The translations under genes and the position numbers were made by a program. Below the pieces are notes generated by a model. That model had not been told where the DNA came from, searched no databases, and saw nothing but the letters and a program-made list of their open reading frames with translations. Below are positions 36,016 to 38,760 of a stretch of DNA of 38,760 nucleotides, piece after piece. This stretch comes from a virus. The stretch spans positions 1 through 38,760 of IMG/VR virus record IMGVR_UViG_3300036864_000092. One strand, given 5' to 3'. The number at the start of each line of letters is the position of its first letter. Position 1 is the first letter of the stretch.

Positions 36016-37316
36016 CCCATCCAGCTTCCAGGTTGGAGACTAGAATAGCTTTGTTGTGTCTGTTGTGCAACAGGGGGTGATTTGCGTCTGGCTAACCATG
36101 TAGCGAAGTAGCGCATCATGTCGCTAGGGTGAGAGGCCCAGTTGTGCAAAGGTTTATCAGTATAAACCTTCTTCTCATCATCCCATTCATACTGATATTC
36201 CGTTAAGGCTTTGATAAGGAGCTTGGTTTTCTTCTCCTCAAACCACAATTGAGGTATCAACTGGCGCACAAGCTCAATCCCTGAAGCTATGGAGTCTTGA
36301 GGCAATACTATGTTCTTAATCCCCATGTTCTCTAACTGTTTGGATAAGGTTGTGCCGGTTCTCAGGCTCTTATGCCCAGCATCATGAGGTAAGACGTGAG
36401 TTTCATAGTTATAAGGTTTATCTTTGATAACCTTCACATAGTGGTCAATCGCCTCTAGGCTGTTCTCATAGTAATCAATGACCCTTGGCTCTTTCCCTAC
36501 CAGTTGGGCAAAGCCAATTGAGAGGGTGTCTGAATAGCCCAAGTCCCATATCGTGATGACAGGGTAAGCTGGGTTGTAAGGAATCGGAACAATGCGCTCC
36601 TTAGCTTGCTCCATCAGTTTGCCATAGATAGAGCCTTCAATCGGCACGTCAAAGGAGCATTCATACTCTTGCTTGAACTTGTTCACGCTCATCTTCCTCT
36701 TAATCCTCATCACCTTATCGGCATCGCTCCACGTGGAACCTGAGAAGGGCAGTATCTCACAAAACCACTCAGGATCGCCAATAGCCCCCTCAATCTCCTC
36801 CTCTTCATCCCCGTAGATGATTTGGTAGAGTTGGTTCTTGCCCTTCGCTGTCCCTGTAATCGTAAGCCACCCATCATAATCCCCAAGCATAGGCAGAATC
36901 ACCGTATCAAGGGCGATAGGCTTCATGTCCTGAAACTCATCGAGGATAACCCCATCGAGATATCCACCCCGAATCGCATCAGGATTATCAGCGCCATCAA
37001 TATAAACAAGCTGCCCGCCTGGCAGAGTGACTTCAAAGTTGGATTCATTGATTCTAGCCCCTGGAACGAACCCTGCGTAGTATTTTAGGTATCCCCATAT
37101 ATTCCTTCGTGTCTGCTTGAACAAAGGGCCTATAAACGCATAGCGGGGCTGCGGGAATATTCTCTTATTCTTGAGGGCACGTTTGAGCAAGTCATTGACG
37201 GCGGCAACAGACTTCCCACCTCGTCTACGGGCAACAAGCACTGCAAACTGCTGCGTTCGAGCATGGTAGTTCTTGAACTGCTCCCTCTTCGTGTAAGGGA
37301 TTACAATCTCACTCAT
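36012..37316 (-). CDS. terL: Terminase large subunit
   Basis: A 434-aa packaging motor. ATPase: Walker A ARRRGGKS (residues 29-36), Walker B VILDEFQD (about 121-128), coupling motif TGTAKG. Nuclease: IWDLGYSD (about 248), PHDAGHKS (about 302) and HPSDMMRY (about 400) with the acidic residues of the RNase H-like fold. It cuts and pumps DNA into the head. Headful cutting would explain the circular assembly. It overlaps the small subunit by 8 bases. Confidence 0.93.
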   Translation of the reverse strand: MSEIVIPYTKREQFKNYHARTQQFAVLVARRRGGKSVAAVNDLLKRALKNKRIFPQPRYAFIGPLFKQTRRNIWGYLKYYAGFVPGARINESNFEVTLPGGQLVYIDGADNPDAIRGGYLDGVILDEFQDMKPIALDTVILPMLGDYDGWLTITGTAKGKNQLYQIIYGDEEEEIEGAIGDPEWFCEILPFSGSTWSDADKVMRIKRKMSVNKFKQEYECSFDVPIEGSIYGKLMEQAKERIVPIPYNPAYPVITIWDLGYSDTLSIGFAQLVGKEPRVIDYYENSLEAIDHYVKVIKDKPYNYETHVLPHDAGHKSLRTGTTLSKQLENMGIKNIVLPQDSIASGIELVRQLIPQLWFEEKKTKLLIKALTEYQYEWDDEKKVYTDKPLHNWASHPSDMMRYFATWLARRKSPPVAQQTQQSYSSLQPGSWMG

Positions 37317-37737
37317 CAGCCCAGCGGATTGTTACGTCCTGTTTGAACTTCTCGCCATCTTTGTTCGCCACTTCAACTTGTGACTTATCCCCAAAGGTCT
37401 TAGGTGCGAGTTTGGCAGCACGCCATGTCATAGCCTTCCAGTACGCCATAAACGCTTGTGGGTCGATTTGGTAAGCTGGGTTTCTGGCAACAAGCTGTGT
37501 CGCTAAAACCGTTGTGTTATCAATGCAATACTGTTGTTGAATATCCCTCGCGCGCGAATACCGCTTCACTAACTCTTCATCTTCGTCTAACCACGCATAG
37601 AATGTAACGGCACTCGGCAAGTTTTTGTCGGCAGAGCAAATATGGTCAAGGCCAAGCTCGCAAGTCGCAATAGCCTGTAGAATCTTGTCTACAGCTTCCT
37701 TACGCTTTTCAACTGTCCATTTAACAGGACGAACCAC
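37309..37737 (-). CDS. terS: Terminase small subunit
   Basis: A 142-aa protein from a GTG start at 37737, directly at the end of the small basic gene. It starts near VRPVKWTVEKRKEAVDKIL, has PSAVTFYAWLDEDEELVKRY of HTH type (about residues 35-55), and an oligomerisation helix WKAMTWRAAKLAPKTFGDKS. It recognises the packaging site and stimulates the large subunit. A longer frame begins in the upstream gene and lacks a ribosome site. Confidence 0.84.
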   Translation of the reverse strand: MVRPVKWTVEKRKEAVDKILQAIATCELGLDHICSADKNLPSAVTFYAWLDEDEELVKRYSRARDIQQQYCIDNTTVLATQLVARNPAYQIDPQAFMAYWKAMTWRAAKLAPKTFGDKSQVEVANKDGEKFKQDVTIRWADE

Positions 37738-37738
37738 A

Positions 37739-37876
37739 CTACTTCTTCTTTCCCTGTGCCTTGCGCTTAGTAGAATACGCAATTGCAACAGCCTGCTTAA
37801 CTGGCTTTCCAGCCTTAACCTCTTTCTTGACGTTTGCCTTGAAGGCTTTAGGAGATGAGGATTTCTTAAGTGGCAT
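37739..37876 (-). CDS. Small basic protein, 45 aa
   Basis: MPLKKSSSPKAFKANVKKEV followed by KAGKPVKQAVAIAYSTKRKA: a Lys-rich phage family often placed near terminase. The GKPxKQAVAIA helix and the Lys-rich ends suggest nucleic-acid binding. Its TAG overlaps the start of the small terminase gene. Confidence 0.78.
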   Translation of the reverse strand: MPLKKSSSPKAFKANVKKEVKAGKPVKQAVAIAYSTKRKAQGKKK

Positions 37877-37877
37877 G

Positions 37878-38141
37878 TTACTTCACCTTCTTGGGGCGCC
37901 CGAGTTTGCGGGGCGCTTCAGGTGTTACACCATGAGTTTCAATGATTTGTTCCATCTTATTACCTTCTGCGGCTATTTCCGTCAAAACAATGGGATTCTT
38001 ATGCAATCCCTCAACAGACTTCACCTCAGCCGCATGCAATCCATTCCGCACCAAACGCTCAAACTTCTCTTCCTGAGTTCCCCACATAGGTAAACCGTGC
38101 TTGGTTAGTTTGGTATCAATCTCTTTGTCGGTCAGCGCCAT
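37878..38141 (-). CDS. Hypothetical protein with AT-hook-like end, 87 aa
   Basis: Begins MALTDKEIDTKLTKHGLPMW and ends LGRPKKVK, an AT-hook-like motif. The middle is helical. AAGGA lies nine bases before the ATG. It is just upstream of the packaging genes; DNA binding is plausible only from the tail. Confidence 0.68.
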   Translation of the reverse strand: MALTDKEIDTKLTKHGLPMWGTQEEKFERLVRNGLHAAEVKSVEGLHKNPIVLTEIAAEGNKMEQIIETHGVTPEAPRKLGRPKKVK

Positions 38142-38331
38142 ATTGTGAAATCCTTCTCGCATCCGTTATCGCTATATACATCTTGCCCATGTAAGGGGTT
38201 GAGTATATTCCTAATTTACGCATTATATCCGTTACTGTCTCATGGCGCAAGCCTGAGCGTGATTCAAAGCGGGCTAAGTGGATAGAGTCTATCCCCCTTA
38301 TGGTGTGAGTGTCGCCCTTTTCGAGGTGCAT
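38116..38331 (-). CDS. Small HTH-like protein, 71 aa
   Basis: Begins MHLEKGDTHTIRGIDSIHLA; a part like ETVTDIMRKLGIYSTPYMGK may be a winged helix of excisionase/MerR type, but I cannot assign it firmly. It overlaps the next gene by 26 bases. Confidence 0.6.
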   Translation of the reverse strand: MHLEKGDTHTIRGIDSIHLARFESRSGLRHETVTDIMRKLGIYSTPYMGKMYIAITDARRISQYGADRQRD

Positions 38332-38377
38332 TCCCTAGTATGTAGGTTATGCGTAGGCATACAAGATGTTGTGGTTA

Positions 38378-38746
38378 CTAACGCAGCAGTCCTTCCAGTT
38401 TCATTCTCTCCGTCTCTGTGGGTAGGAAATACCGTTTCCACTTGGAAGTCTCGTTATGCTCCCATATGTCACAAAGCCTTATCTCATGTATCTTCAACCA
38501 ACTTCTTAACTCCCGTATCCGTCTAGGGGCTTCTGTTCCACCTGTCAGCTTGATCGCTTCGAGGCTTGTGAATGTCCCTCCGTCTACCAGGACTTTAGCC
38601 AACTTACCGCATTGTGTATCTGCTTTAAGTGGTCTTTCAGCCTTATGCTTAGGTGCCTCGGCTTGGGCGAAGTCAAACAAGTCAGGGCATCTCTCGCTCT
38701 CAAAGAATGGCCTAGCCAATGGTGGTTTCGTAAATATGCGCATCAT
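38378..38746 (-). CDS. Helix-turn-helix protein, HTH_55-like
   Basis: A 122-aa protein. Residues about 46-85 (CGKLAKVLVDGGTFTSLEAI, then TEAPRRIRELRSWL) match small phage HTH_55 proteins with a G-x-x-TxLEA...RIxELR pattern. The N-terminus is Pro-rich (MMRIFTKPPLARP). The first 37 codons lie in the terminal repeat. It may regulate the switch to packaging genes; that is inference. Confidence 0.72.
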   Translation of the reverse strand: MMRIFTKPPLARPFFESERCPDLFDFAQAEAPKHKAERPLKADTQCGKLAKVLVDGGTFTSLEAIKLTGGTEAPRRIRELRSWLKIHEIRLCDIWEHNETSKWKRYFLPTETERMKLEGLLR

Positions 38747-38760
38747 CCCCCCCCCTCCCC
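38634..38760. repeat. Terminal direct repeat, right copy
   Basis: Exact copy of positions 1-127. It ends four bases after the nine-C run and T. See the left copy: it most likely marks closure of a circular assembly. Confidence 0.95.

Noticed and set aside
1-38760. tRNA genes, CRISPR arrays, insertion sequences, integrase or CI-type repressor
   Set aside because: I looked for cloverleaf-like segments, regularly spaced repeats, transposase and integrase motifs on both strands and saw none; a dedicated scan was not possible.

Overview
The window is one complete, circularly assembled tailed-phage genome. Positions 1-127 recur exactly at 38634-38760, so the unit is about 38,633 bp. The virion gene order is that of P22-like podoviruses: small and large terminase, portal, scaffold, coat, gp4-like and gp10-like tail-machine proteins, a gp14-slot acetyltransferase-like gene, three ejection-type proteins, then tail fibre. 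The host is probably a Gram-negative bacterium: there are Rz/Rz1-type spanins, lipoproteins with lipoboxes and many Sec signal peptides, and a Fis homologue hints at a proteobacterium. I see no integrase, excisionase or CI-like repressor, no tRNA and no CRISPR.

Layout. Nearly all genes lie on the minus strand as one tightly packed chain with many 1-20 bp overlaps. A divergent promoter pair sits near 10.75-10.88 kb. The leftward (minus) early block runs from 10.75 kb down to 0.13 kb and, across the circle junction, to 37.7 kb. It holds small hypothetical genes, four exported small proteins, an HNH endonuclease, a DUF1376 replication protein and Fis. The rightward (plus) early operon (10.89-11.84 kb) holds a small protein, an SSB-like protein and a DUF1064 nuclease. 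The late block follows on the minus strand: terminase and a GroES-like co-chaperonin (35-37.7 kb), head and tail genes (22-35 kb), an unusual group of fibre-like proteins with signal peptides plus a GH16 glycoside hydrolase (15.3-22.1 kb), and a lysis cassette with a DUF968-type nuclease (13.1-15.3 kb).

Two plus-strand moron-type insertions interrupt the late block, each with its own promoter. One is a 33-aa membrane protein at 22.95 kb. The other (19.3-20.3 kb) encodes a 70-aa protein, a lipoprotein with a transglutaminase/papain-like C-H-D pattern, and a TetR-type DNA-binding domain.

The only long gene-free stretch, 11,843-12,620, is not empty. On the minus strand it reads as three consecutive RNA units, each with a TTGnnn-17-TAnnnn promoter-like sequence, a foldable body and an intrinsic terminator. 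The middle unit carries a complete type I hammerhead ribozyme core (12275-12350). I consider this RNA array, together with the exported fibre-like cassette, the most interesting content of the window.

Working model (inference): Fis and other small regulators act early; DUF1376, SSB-like and DUF1064 proteins recruit host replication and process DNA; GroES-like protein helps fold coat or tail proteins; headful packaging by a P22-type terminase explains the circular assembly.
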